Assembly: GCA_002500765.1 (NCBI GenBank)
Contig: DLSX01000137.1
Span: forward strand, 1 to 6,097
DNA: 6,097 bases
Source: Neorhizobium sp. UBA7851
GTDB lineage: Bacteria > Pseudomonadota > Alphaproteobacteria > Rhizobiales > Rhizobiaceae
Direction of reading: 5' to 3'
Positions within the stretch are counted from its first letter, which is position 1; every line of letters starts with the position of its first letter. The notes under the pieces are model-generated. The model made no database searches. It saw only the letters and a list, made by a program, of their open reading frames with translations, and was not told the origin of the DNA. Shown here piece by piece: positions 1 to 5,711 of this stretch. Made by a program: the position numbers and the translations under genes.

Positions 1-15
1 GTGGCGGCAGCCGGA

Positions 16-81
16 TGAGGGGCCGCCCCAACCGCCAGCGCCGAAACACATATGCCGACACGCGGTTGAGGAGCCGCCTCA
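16..81. repeat. Pair of 15-bp GC-rich imperfect palindromes in the leader of the xylosidase gene
   Basis: Positions 16-30 (TGAGGGGCCGCCCCA) and 67-81 (TGAGGAGCCGCCTCA) differ at only two positions, placed symmetrically about the centre. The right copy has a perfect 5-bp stem around a 5-nt centre; the left has the same stem with one mismatch. Their centres are 51 bp apart, close to five helical turns. They lie just before the beta-xylosidase ribosome binding site, so they could be operator half-pairs for a sugar-responsive regulator, or simply small RNA hairpins between genes of an operon. No upstream gene can be identified in 1-109: frame 1 gives a five-codon tail ending at TGA 16-18, which may be the end of the preceding gene, but this cannot be confirmed. 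Confidence 0.35.
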
Positions 82-109
82 TACATTCTCTGGGAGGAGA
101 GACACGATC

Positions 110-1729
110 ATGATCCGCAACCCGATCCTGCCGGGCTTCAACGCCGATCCATCCATCTGCCGTTTCGGCGAGGATTATTACATCGCCACCTCCACCTTCG
201 AATGGTATCCCGGCGTCCAGATCCACCACTCCCGTGACCTCGTCAACTGGACGCTCATCCGCCGTCCGCTGGAGCGAAAGTCCCAACTCGACATGCGCGG
301 CAATCCCGACAGCTGCGGCGTCTGGGCACCATGCCTCTCCTATGCCGATGGCCTGTTCTGGCTGGTATATACCGACGTCAAACGTTACGACGGCAATTTC
401 AAGGACGCCCACAACTACATCGTCACCTCGCCGACGATCGAGGGCGATTGGTCCGATCCGTCTTATGCGAACTCATCTGGTTTCGACCCGTCGCTGTTCC
501 ACGATGACGACGGCCGCAAATGGTTCGTCAACATGCAATGGAACCACCGCACCGAAAGTTACGGCGGCGCGCCGAAACACCCGGCCTTCGACGGCATCCT
601 GCTGCAGGAATGGGACCCGGAGGCGAAGGCGCTGAAAGGCCCGATCACCAACATCTTTCCCGGCAGCCCGCTCGGCCTCGTCGAAGCGCCGCATCTCTTC
701 AAGCGCAACGGCTGGTATTATCTGACCACAGCCGAAGGTGGCACCGGTTACGACCATGCGGTAACAATGGCCCGCTCGCGCACCATTGACGGCCAGTACC
801 AGTTACATCCGAACACCCATCTGCTGACGTCAAAGGACAATCCGGAAGCGGTGCTGCAGCGGGCAGGGCACGGCCAGTATGTCGAGACACCGGATGGTGA
901 CGTCTATCACACCCATCTCTGCAGCCGACCGCTCGCCCCCGATCGTCGCTCCCCGCTCGGCCGCGAAACCGGCCTGCAGAAATGCGTCTGGAAGGAGGAT
1001 GACTGGCTTTATCTCGCCCAGGGCGGCGTGGTCCCGGATGTCGATGTGCCTGCCCCGACCGATGTCCAGCCGATCGCAAAACCCGCCCGCATCGACTACA
1101 GCTTCGACGGCGAAACGCTTCCCATCGATTTCCAGTGGCTGCGCACGTCCGAGCCGGAGCGTATCTTCAGCCTCACGGCAAATCCCGGCAAACTCCGCCT
1201 GATCGGCCGCGAAAGCATTGGCTCATGGTTCGAACAATCGCTCGTCGCCCGCCGCCAGGAACATCACCGGTTTCGCGCCGAAACCACGGTCGAGACCTTC
1301 GATCCGGAAACCTACCAGCAGGCCTTCGGCCTGACCCATTACTACAATCGCCACAAATTCCACGCCCTCGTCGTCACCCGGCATGAAAAACTCGGACGCG
1401 TGGTAACGATCTTCTCCTGCCCCGGCGATTTTCCCCATGGCCGCATGCAGTTCCCGGCCGGCAGCGGTGTCGCCATTCCCGAAGGCCCGGTGGAACTCGC
1501 CATGCAAATCCGCGACAACGAGCTGCAATTCTTCTGGCGGCCCACAGGCAGCAATGACTGGCAGGAGATCGGCCCGGCCCTCGATGCCGGCGTCATTTCC
1601 GATGAAGGAGGCCGCGGCGAGCATGGCTCCTTTACCGGCGCCTTCGCCGGCATGTTTGCCTTCGATACGTCGGGCAGGGCGAAGTCCGCCGATTTCAGCC
1701 GCTTCTCCTACGAGGCGATTCCCGGCTGA
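110..1729 (+). CDS. xynB: Glycoside hydrolase family 43 beta-xylosidase (cytoplasmic)
   Basis: This 539-residue enzyme should release xylose from the non-reducing end of xylo-oligosaccharides; related GH43 members also act on arabinosides. The N-terminal five-bladed beta-propeller spans about residues 1-315. The three acidic catalytic positions of the family are visible: Asp13 in NADPS (general base), Asp126 in FDPSLF (pKa modulator) and Glu192 in VEAPH (general acid). His254 (GHGQY) and Arg285 (LGRET) match conserved subsite residues. Residues from about 325 to the end form the C-terminal beta-sandwich typical of the Selenomonas-type beta-xylosidase subgroup, and total length fits that group (about 540). 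There is no signal peptide, so it acts on imported oligosaccharides in the cytosol. The start is set by GGGAGGAGA at 92-100 and by the MIxNPILPGFNADPS opening. It is probably the end of a sugar-transport operon to the left. The family call is firm; the exact substrate is inferred. Confidence 0.95.
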   Translation: MIRNPILPGFNADPSICRFGEDYYIATSTFEWYPGVQIHHSRDLVNWTLIRRPLERKSQLDMRGNPDSCGVWAPCLSYADGLFWLVYTDVKRYDGNFKDAHNYIVTSPTIEGDWSDPSYANSSGFDPSLFHDDDGRKWFVNMQWNHRTESYGGAPKHPAFDGILLQEWDPEAKALKGPITNIFPGSPLGLVEAPHLFKRNGWYYLTTAEGGTGYDHAVTMARSRTIDGQYQLHPNTHLLTSKDNPEAVLQRAGHGQYVETPDGDVYHTHLCSRPLAPDRRSPLGRETGLQKCVWKEDDWLYLAQGGVVPDVDVPAPTDVQPIAKPARIDYSFDGETLPIDFQWLRTSEPERIFSLTANPGKLRLIGRESIGSWFEQSLVARRQEHHRFRAETTVETFDPETYQQAFGLTHYYNRHKFHALVVTRHEKLGRVVTIFSCPGDFPHGRMQFPAGSGVAIPEGPVELAMQIRDNELQFFWRPTGSNDWQEIGPALDAGVISDEGGRGEHGSFTGAFAGMFAFDTSGRAKSADFSRFSYEAIPG

Positions 1730-1745
1730 TTTTTGCCGGGGCTTT
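1721..1745 (+). terminator. Possible weak terminator hairpin overlapping the xylosidase stop codon
   Basis: CCCGGC (1721-1726) pairs perfectly with GCCGGG (1735-1740) around an 8-nt loop, TGATTTTT, that contains the stop codon at 1727-1729. A short GCTTT follows rather than a proper T-run, so intrinsic termination would be weak. It is the only stem at the end of the gene. Confidence 0.35.
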
Positions 1746-1879
1746 CCAAAGTGTTAATTTTCTCCGCGAGAGGGTTACCGCAAGTCCATAATTTCATTAC
1801 GCATATTTAATCTTGCATTCATACGGCATTCATCGCTTGAGCCCTAATTCTTGGGTGTGTTCAACGCAAGGAAATCGCC
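1746..1879 (+). promoter_or_regulatory. AT-rich leader of the RcnB-like gene, probable promoter region
   Basis: The spacer shifts to AT-rich sequence, most clearly at 1788-1820, between two GC-rich genes, which is what a promoter region looks like in this kind of genome. I cannot assign a convincing -35/-10 pair: TATTTA (1805-1810) and TAATTC (1845-1850) are -10-like, but neither has a good -35 at the right distance. A ribosome binding site, AAGGAAA (1868-1874), sits 5 nt before the start codon. No operator-like palindrome matching those in the zinc intergenic region is visible, so Zur control of this gene is not suggested. Confidence 0.3.
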
Positions 1880-2242
1880 ATGAAGAAGTTCGTTATCGCT
1901 CTCGTCGCCGCAACCTTTCTGGCCGGCCCGATCGCAACCGCAGCCCAGGCCCAGGATTGGCGCAATGACCGCGACCGTAGCCGCAATATTGAGCGGCATG
2001 TCGATAAGCGGGTGGACAAGCGGGTTCGTGTCGAAAAGAAGGTTGTGATCCACAAACAGCGCTGGTCGAAGGGCCATCGCGCGACTGCCGCCGAGCGCCG
2101 CCGCATGGCCGATGTCCGCGACTATCGCCGTTACCGCCTGTCGGCTCCGCCGCGCGGTTACAAGTGGGTGAAGGTCGATAACGACTACCTGATGATCGGC
2201 ATCGCCACCGGCGTCATTTCCAGCATCATCGCTGCTCGTTAA
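1880..2242 (+). CDS. RcnB-family small secreted protein
   Basis: A 120-residue exported protein. Residues 1-24 form a signal peptide (MKK, hydrophobic core, AQA cleavage motif, probably cut after Ala24). The mature part starts with a very basic and acidic stretch (about 26-80) that includes the short repeat VDK-R-VDK-R around residues 41-48. It ends with the RcnB-type domain, RYRLSAPPRGYKWVKVDNDY followed by a hydrophobic IGIATGVI tail (about 85-113). E. coli RcnB is a periplasmic protein that affects nickel and cobalt homeostasis. In alphaproteobacteria the domain is common and mostly uncharacterised, so a metal role here is inference, although it lies beside a zinc uptake cluster. AAGGAAA at 1868-1874 supports the start. 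It appears to be transcribed alone, convergent with znuA. Confidence 0.85.
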   Translation: MKKFVIALVAATFLAGPIATAAQAQDWRNDRDRSRNIERHVDKRVDKRVRVEKKVVIHKQRWSKGHRATAAERRRMADVRDYRRYRLSAPPRGYKWVKVDNDYLMIGIATGVISSIIAAR

Positions 2243-2246
2243 GAGC

Positions 2247-2289
2247 AAAAAAGGAGACCGGCGGGTGTGTCGTTAGGCACCCGCCGGTC
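2247..2289 (-). terminator. Strong Rho-independent terminator for znuA, shared with the convergent RcnB-like gene
   Basis: GACCGGCGGGTG (2256-2267) and CACCCGCCGGTC (2278-2289) form a perfect 12-bp stem with a 10-nt loop. Read on the minus strand, the stem is followed after three nucleotides by six T residues (complement of the A-run 2247-2252), the classic intrinsic terminator pattern, so it best serves the leftward znuA transcript. On the plus strand there is no T-run after the stem, but the hairpin may still block or stabilise the end of the RcnB-like mRNA, whose stop codon ends at 2242. Confidence 0.75.
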
Positions 2290-2299
2290 ATCTGCCTTG

Positions 2300-2360
2300 A
2301 GAGCAATTCCAGCAAAAGTGGAAGCCGGTTTTGCGTCCGGAATTGCGTCGAAATTGCTCT
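2300..2360. repeat. Dispersed palindromic intergenic repeat of rhizobial type
   Basis: A 61-bp element with nested inverted repeats. The ends AGAGCAATT (2300-2308) and AATTGCTCT (2352-2360) are perfect 9-bp complements. Inside, GCAATTCC (2303-2310) complements GGAATTGC (2339-2346), and GCAAAA (2312-2317) complements TTTTGC (2329-2334). The left arm can therefore pair either with the inner or with the outer right arm. The core, with GCAAAAGTG and CGGTTTTGCG flanked by GAGCAATTCC and GGAATTGC, is of a kind I recognise as recurring between genes in Rhizobium and Agrobacterium genomes; this is recall, not a search. It lies between two convergent genes, the usual place for such elements, and would be transcribed in the 3' untranslated part of znuA. 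Confidence 0.7.
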
Positions 2361-2400
2361 AAGCCGGTCGCGAGGGGAAACTCTTGGCCCGGCCTCCACA

Positions 2401-3393
2401 TCACTGCGACAGGCAGGTCTTCATCGAGGTTGCAAGGCCCCGCATCAGTTCGAAATAGAGGTCCGGCCCGGCGTTCAGTGTCGCTGCCTCCGGGTCGAGC
2501 GTCGCGGATTTCGCCGGCGTCCCTTCCGTCACCACCTTCACCAGTTTCGGTTCGAACTGCGGTTCGGCGAACACGCAGGTCGCACCGAGCTGCGTCACCT
2601 TCTCGTGGATCTGCTTCACCCGTTCCGCGCCCGGCATCGTCTCGGGGCTGACCGTGATCGACCCCGCGACCTTCACGCCGTAATGATGCTCAAAATACTG
2701 ATAGGCGTCGTGGAAGACGATGAACGGCTTGTCCTTGACCGGTGACAGTGTTTCCTTGATCTCCGCATCCATGGCGTCGATCTGCTGCATCAATGCGGCG
2801 CCGTTGGTCTGATAGGTCGCGGCATGTTCGGGATCGGCCTGGACAAGTGCCTTCTCTATCTCCGCGGCGAATGCCTTGGCATTCATCGGATCGAGCCACA
2901 GATGCGTATCGAATGCGCCGTGATCATGCCCTTCATGATCATGACCTTCATCGTCATGATCGGCATGTTTTTCGCTTTCGCCATGTGCATGCTCGTGTCC
3001 GCCTGCATGATCGCCATGGTCATGCGCCTCGAACGCGCCCCCCTTGCGGAAGGGCAGCTTTTCCAGCCCCGGCGCATCTTCCAGCGTCACCACGCTCGCC
3101 TTGGAGGCCAGTGCTTCCAGTGGCTTTTCCAGAAAAGCTTCCATGCCGTGGCCGACCCAGAACACCATGTCGGCGCCTTCCAGCGTGCGCGCATTCGACG
3201 GCTTCATCGTGAACGTATGGGGGGAGGCCGCGCCATCGACGATCAGTTTCGGCTCGCCGACGCCCTTCATGATCGCCGAAACCAGCGAATGAATCGGCTT
3301 GATCGACACGACGACATCGGGTGCGGCGGCGTTGGCATTCGGTGCCGCGATCATGGCGGCCGAGGAGAGGAGAAGGGCGGCGGCGAATTTCAT
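2401..3393 (-). CDS. znuA: ZnuA, periplasmic zinc-binding protein of the ZnuABC transporter
   Basis: This 330-residue cluster A-I solute-binding protein captures Zn(II) in the periplasm and delivers it to ZnuB. A signal peptide covers about residues 1-22 (NANA before AAPDV). The metal ligands expected for ZnuA are present: His59 (SPHTF), His164 (DTHLWLD) and His228 (VFHDAYQYFE), with Asp300 (TLDPEA) near the site as in other family members. Between the first two ligands is a His/Asp/Glu-rich flexible loop, residues 124-158, with about thirteen histidines, typical of zinc-specific members. Cys273 and Cys327 match the disulfide pair of E. coli ZnuA. AAGGAAG (complement of 3401-3407) lies 7 nt before the start codon. 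It is divergent from znuCB-zur and shares a 98-bp control region with likely Zur operators. Confidence 0.97.
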   Translation of the reverse strand: MKFAAALLLSSAAMIAAPNANAAAPDVVVSIKPIHSLVSAIMKGVGEPKLIVDGAASPHTFTMKPSNARTLEGADMVFWVGHGMEAFLEKPLEALASKASVVTLEDAPGLEKLPFRKGGAFEAHDHGDHAGGHEHAHGESEKHADHDDEGHDHEGHDHGAFDTHLWLDPMNAKAFAAEIEKALVQADPEHAATYQTNGAALMQQIDAMDAEIKETLSPVKDKPFIVFHDAYQYFEHHYGVKVAGSITVSPETMPGAERVKQIHEKVTQLGATCVFAEPQFEPKLVKVVTEGTPAKSATLDPEAATLNAGPDLYFELMRGLATSMKTCLSQ

Positions 3394-3417
3394 GTTCGGT
3401 CTTCCTTGTTTACCGAC

Positions 3418-3430
3418 GTAATGTTATTAC
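3418..3430. promoter_or_regulatory. Putative Zur operator 1 (znuA-proximal palindrome)
   Basis: GTAAT-GTT-ATTAC is a perfect 5-3-5 palindrome centred at 3424. In the wider 10-1-10 arrangement used by Fur-family repressors, 7 of 10 symmetric positions match. The AT-rich ATGTTAT-type core resembles known proteobacterial Zur boxes. It lies 25 bp from the znuA start, where bound repressor would block znuA transcription. The assignment rests on motif resemblance and on the adjacent zur gene. Confidence 0.65.
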
Positions 3431-3438
3431 ATCAATTG

Positions 3439-3453
3439 CGTTATGCTATAACG
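3439..3453. promoter_or_regulatory. Putative Zur operator 2 (znuC-proximal palindrome)
   Basis: CGTTAT-GCT-ATAACG is a perfect 6-3-6 palindrome centred at 3446, 22 bp (two helical turns) from the centre of operator 1, so two Zur dimers could sit on the same DNA face. The half-site GTTAT is close to the GTAAT of operator 1. TATAAC (3447-3452) inside it could also be the -10 element for znuC, which would make repressor binding and promoter occupancy mutually exclusive; no strong -35 is evident. Confidence 0.6.
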
Positions 3454-3491
3454 TGTGGCATGACGGGTGACAACAGGAAAATTCGCCGATC

Positions 3492-4409
3492 ATGCTGATG
3501 AGCAGCCGGGCAGAATCTGCCCAGAAAAACCGGGAAAAACCCGCCGAAACCCTCGTCTCTCTGGAAAATGCCGGCATCCGCCGCGATGGCCGCTGGCTCG
3601 TCCGCGGCGTCGATTTCACCATTTCCCGCGGCGAGGTCGTGACCTTGATCGGCCCGAACGGCGCCGGCAAGTCGACCACGGCGAAAATGGCGATCGGCGT
3701 TCTCAAGGCCGACGAAGGCATGGTTTCGCGCACGAAAAACCTGCGCATCGGTTATGTGCCGCAGAAACTTGCGATCGACTGGACCATGCCGCTCACCGTG
3801 CGACGCCTGATGACGCTGACCGGCCCATTGAAGGAGGCCGAGATCATGGCTTCCCTCGAAGCCACGGGCATCCCGCATCTCGCCGGTTCGGAAGTCCGCC
3901 ATCTTTCCGGCGGCGAGTTCCAGCGCGCTTTGCTTGCCCGCGCCATTGCCCGCAAGCCCGACCTGATGGTGCTCGACGAACCCGTCCAGGGTGTCGATTT
4001 CGCCGGCGAGGCGGCGCTCTACGATCTCATCCGAACGATCCGCAATTCGACCGGCTGCGGCATCCTGATGATTTCGCACGATCTCCACATGGTCATGGCC
4101 GGCACCGATACGGTGATCTGCCTCAACGGCCATGTCTGCTGCCGCGGCACGCCGGAAGTGGTCAGCCAGAGTTCCGACTACATGAAGCTTTTCGGCGGCA
4201 ATGCCCGGGCGCTCGCCGTCTATAACCACAGCCATGACCATACCCATCTGCCCGATGGCCGCGTGCGCCATGCGGATGGCTCCATCACCGATCATTGCCA
4301 TAAGGACGATGGCCACCATCACGGGCACGATCACGACCATGCCGATCACGATCATCACCACCATGGCGACCATGCCCACCATCATGATGGGGGTAGCCGC
4401 CATGCTTGA
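3492..4409 (+). CDS. znuC: ZnuC, ATPase of the ZnuABC zinc importer, with a His-rich C-terminal tail
   Basis: A 305-residue ABC ATPase that powers zinc import through ZnuB. Motifs in order: Walker A GPNGAGKST (54-62), Q-loop Gln91 (GYVPQ), signature LSGGE (138-142), Walker B LMVLDEP (158-164) and switch His196 (SHDLH). The IDWTMPLTV segment (95-103) is typical of zinc/manganese-type ABC ATPases. After the nucleotide-binding domain ends near residue 240, a tail of about 60 residues (246-304) is dominated by His and Asp; E. coli ZnuC (about 250 residues) lacks such a long extension. The start at 3492 has AGGAAA (3475-3480) somewhat far upstream; ATG 3498 is an alternative giving a protein two residues shorter. 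First gene of znuC-znuB-zur, divergent from znuA and probably Zur-repressed. Confidence 0.96.
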   Translation: MLMSSRAESAQKNREKPAETLVSLENAGIRRDGRWLVRGVDFTISRGEVVTLIGPNGAGKSTTAKMAIGVLKADEGMVSRTKNLRIGYVPQKLAIDWTMPLTVRRLMTLTGPLKEAEIMASLEATGIPHLAGSEVRHLSGGEFQRALLARAIARKPDLMVLDEPVQGVDFAGEAALYDLIRTIRNSTGCGILMISHDLHMVMAGTDTVICLNGHVCCRGTPEVVSQSSDYMKLFGGNARALAVYNHSHDHTHLPDGRVRHADGSITDHCHKDDGHHHGHDHDHADHDHHHHGDHAHHHDGGSRHA

Positions 4410-5229
4410 CGATTTCTTCGTCCGCGCCCTCATTGCCGGCATCGGCGTGGCACTCACCGCGGGCCCGCTCGGCTGTTTCGTCGTCTGGCGGCGCATGGCC
4501 TATTTCGGCGATACGATGGCCCATTCGGCGCTTCTCGGCGTGGCGCTGTCGCTGTTCTTCGAGGTCAACCTGCTGATCGCCGTTTTCGGCGTGGCGGTCC
4601 TGGTTTCGGCCATGCTGCTCCTGCTGCAGCGCCGCCAGTCGCTTTCCGCCGATGCGCTTCTCGGCATTCTTTCCCATTCGGCGCTGGCGATCGGCCTGGT
4701 GCTGGTCGCCTTCATGACATGGGTGCGCATTGATCTGATCGCCTTCCTCTTCGGCGATATTCTTGCGGTAACATCTGGCGACATTGCCCTCATCTGGGGT
4801 GGCGGAGCGATCGTGATCGCCGCCATCGTCTGGCTCTGGCGTCCGCTGGTCGCCTCCACCGTCAGTGAGGATATTGCCGAGGCCGAAGGCATGAACCCGG
4901 GGCGCACAAAGCTGTTTTTCATGCTGCTGATGGCGCTCGTCATTGCAATCGCCATGAAGATCGTCGGCATCATGCTCATCACATCGCTTCTGATCATCCC
5001 GGCTGCCACCGCGCGGCGCTTTTCGGCAAGCCCGGAATGGATGGCAGTCTTCGCTTCGCTTGTCGGAGCCCTCGCTGTCATCGGCGGGCTTTTCGGCTCG
5101 CTCACCTATGACACGCCGTCCGGCCCTTCCATCGTGGTCGCCGCGCTCCTACTTTTCGTCGTAAGTCTAATCCCTGCCTTCGGCCGTACCACGGCCGAGC
5201 GGCCGGCAAACAAGGGAGTACAAGGATGA
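4402..5229 (+). CDS. znuB: ZnuB, membrane permease of the ZnuABC zinc importer
   Basis: A 275-residue ABC-3 family integral membrane protein that forms the inner-membrane channel for zinc. It has about eight to nine hydrophobic segments, roughly at residues 10-29, 43-53, 57-76, 86-106, 112-123, 129-147, 170-203 (probably two), 213-234 and 242-260. The N-terminal GPLGCFVVWRRMAYFGDTMAHSALLG stretch (21-46) is strongly characteristic of ZnuB. The frame stays open far upstream of 4402, but those codons only mirror the His-rich tail of ZnuC in another frame, so the MLDDFFVRAL start is chosen, with GGGGG (4389-4393) as ribosome binding site. It overlaps the end of znuC by 8 bp and its stop overlaps the zur start (ATGA), which points to translational coupling. 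ATG 4387 is a less likely start. Confidence 0.95.
   Translation: MLDDFFVRALIAGIGVALTAGPLGCFVVWRRMAYFGDTMAHSALLGVALSLFFEVNLLIAVFGVAVLVSAMLLLLQRRQSLSADALLGILSHSALAIGLVLVAFMTWVRIDLIAFLFGDILAVTSGDIALIWGGGAIVIAAIVWLWRPLVASTVSEDIAEAEGMNPGRTKLFFMLLMALVIAIAMKIVGIMLITSLLIIPAATARRFSASPEWMAVFASLVGALAVIGGLFGSLTYDTPSGPSIVVAALLLFVVSLIPAFGRTTAERPANKGVQG
5180..5198 (+). other. Hairpin in the 3' end of znuB just ahead of zur
   Basis: TCGGCCGT (5180-5187) and ACGGCCGA (5191-5198) form a perfect 8-bp GC-rich inverted repeat with a 3-nt centre. It lies inside znuB codons, 14 nt before the zur ribosome binding site (AGGGAG, 5213-5218). No T-run follows, so it is not a normal terminator. It could affect mRNA stability or the ratio of transporter to repressor, or be a by-product of GC-rich coding sequence. 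Confidence 0.35.
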
Positions 5230-5654
5230 ACGCCCCGATCGTCAATCCGGCCCTGACCAAGAACCAGGCATTGGTCTTCGATGCGCTGAACCGCGCCGAA
5301 GGCCCGATGAGCGCCTATACCATCCTCGACAAGCTGCGCGATCACGGTTTTCGCGCCCCGCTGCAGGTCTACCGCGCACTCGACAAACTGACCGAATTCG
5401 GCATGGTCCATCGGCTGGAAAGCCTCAATGCTTTTGTCGCCTGCGCCCATCGGGATCATGAATGTTGCGGCGGCGCCCATGGGCACGGCCATGGCACGGT
5501 CGCTTTCGCCATCTGCGAAAGCTGCAACCAGGTCATCGAATTCCATGATCACAAGGTCGATCACAATCTGGGAGACTGGGCCAAGTCGAAGGGTTTCAAA
5601 CCGTCCAAGACGACGATCGAAATCCGCGGCCTTTGCGAGAAATGCGCGGCCTGA
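5226..5654 (+). CDS. zur: Zur, zinc-responsive Fur-family repressor
   Basis: A 142-residue Fur-superfamily regulator that, with zinc bound, represses zinc uptake genes. Residues about 10-65 form the winged helix, with the recognition helix in RAPLQVYRALDKL (43-55). The structural zinc site is Cys97-xx-Cys100 and Cys137-xx-Cys140. The regulatory site is supported by His62 (VHRLES), Cys73 and Glu105, with spacings matching His77, Cys88 and Glu111 of E. coli Zur as I remember it; the fourth ligand would be a histidine in the loop 76-89. That loop contains Cys80, Cys81 and HGHGHG and is about nine residues longer than in E. coli Zur. The start overlaps the znuB stop by 4 bp (ATGA), with AGGGAG at 5213-5218. 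Autoregulation through the znuCB promoter is likely. The context favours Zur over Fur, Mur or Irr. Confidence 0.95.
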   Translation: MNAPIVNPALTKNQALVFDALNRAEGPMSAYTILDKLRDHGFRAPLQVYRALDKLTEFGMVHRLESLNAFVACAHRDHECCGGAHGHGHGTVAFAICESCNQVIEFHDHKVDHNLGDWAKSKGFKPSKTTIEIRGLCEKCAA

Positions 5655-5683
5655 AATCGCAATTGCAACCTTAAATATATATG

Positions 5684-5711
5684 TTGAAATAAATTAAACC
5701 TGATGTAGTGT
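5684..5711 (+). promoter_or_regulatory. Candidate promoter for the lipoprotein gene
   Basis: The spacer after zur is very AT-rich (5671-5699). TTGAAA (5684-5689) is a good -35 match and TAGTGT (5706-5711) a poor -10 match, 16 bp apart. No intrinsic terminator follows zur, so read-through from the zur operon is also possible. Confidence 0.25.

Noticed and set aside
1..113. A possible upstream coding tail in frame 3 ending in TGA 111-113, overlapping the xylosidase start as ATGA.
   Set aside because: The translation is Arg-rich low-complexity sequence without family resemblance, and it would run through the palindromes; too short to support.
1844..2248. A 134-codon minus-strand open frame opposite the RcnB-like gene.
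   Set aside because: The plus-strand frame has a signal peptide, family domain and ribosome binding site; the minus-strand frame has none of these.
2824..3498. A 224-codon plus-strand open frame opposite znuA.
   Set aside because: Antisense shadow of the ZnuA histidine loop; the apparent membrane segments are Met/Ile/Val runs made by complementing CAT/GAT codons.
4290..4400. Dense CAT/CAC/GAT repeats resembling a tandem-repeat or CRISPR-like array.
   Set aside because: The periodicity is three bases and in frame with ZnuC; it encodes the His/Asp tail. There are no spacers or constant repeat units.
4201..4401. An extension of znuB upstream to ATG 4201, adding 67 residues.
   Set aside because: The extra residues are Met/Thr/Ile repeats that mirror the His-rich ZnuC tail in another frame. 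ZnuB proteins begin at MLDDFFVRAL, and GGGGG precedes ATG 4402.
3441..4496. A 351-codon minus-strand open frame opposite znuC.
   Set aside because: It lies antisense to a gene with all ABC ATPase motifs; its composition (MVMIVIG-type runs) is the complement of His/Asp codons, and it has no recognisable domain.
5655..5700. The AT-rich stretch after zur, considered as a terminator or a further Zur operator.
   Set aside because: GCAATTGC (5659-5666) is a short palindrome without a loop or T-run, and no GTWAT-N3-ATWAC pattern is present.
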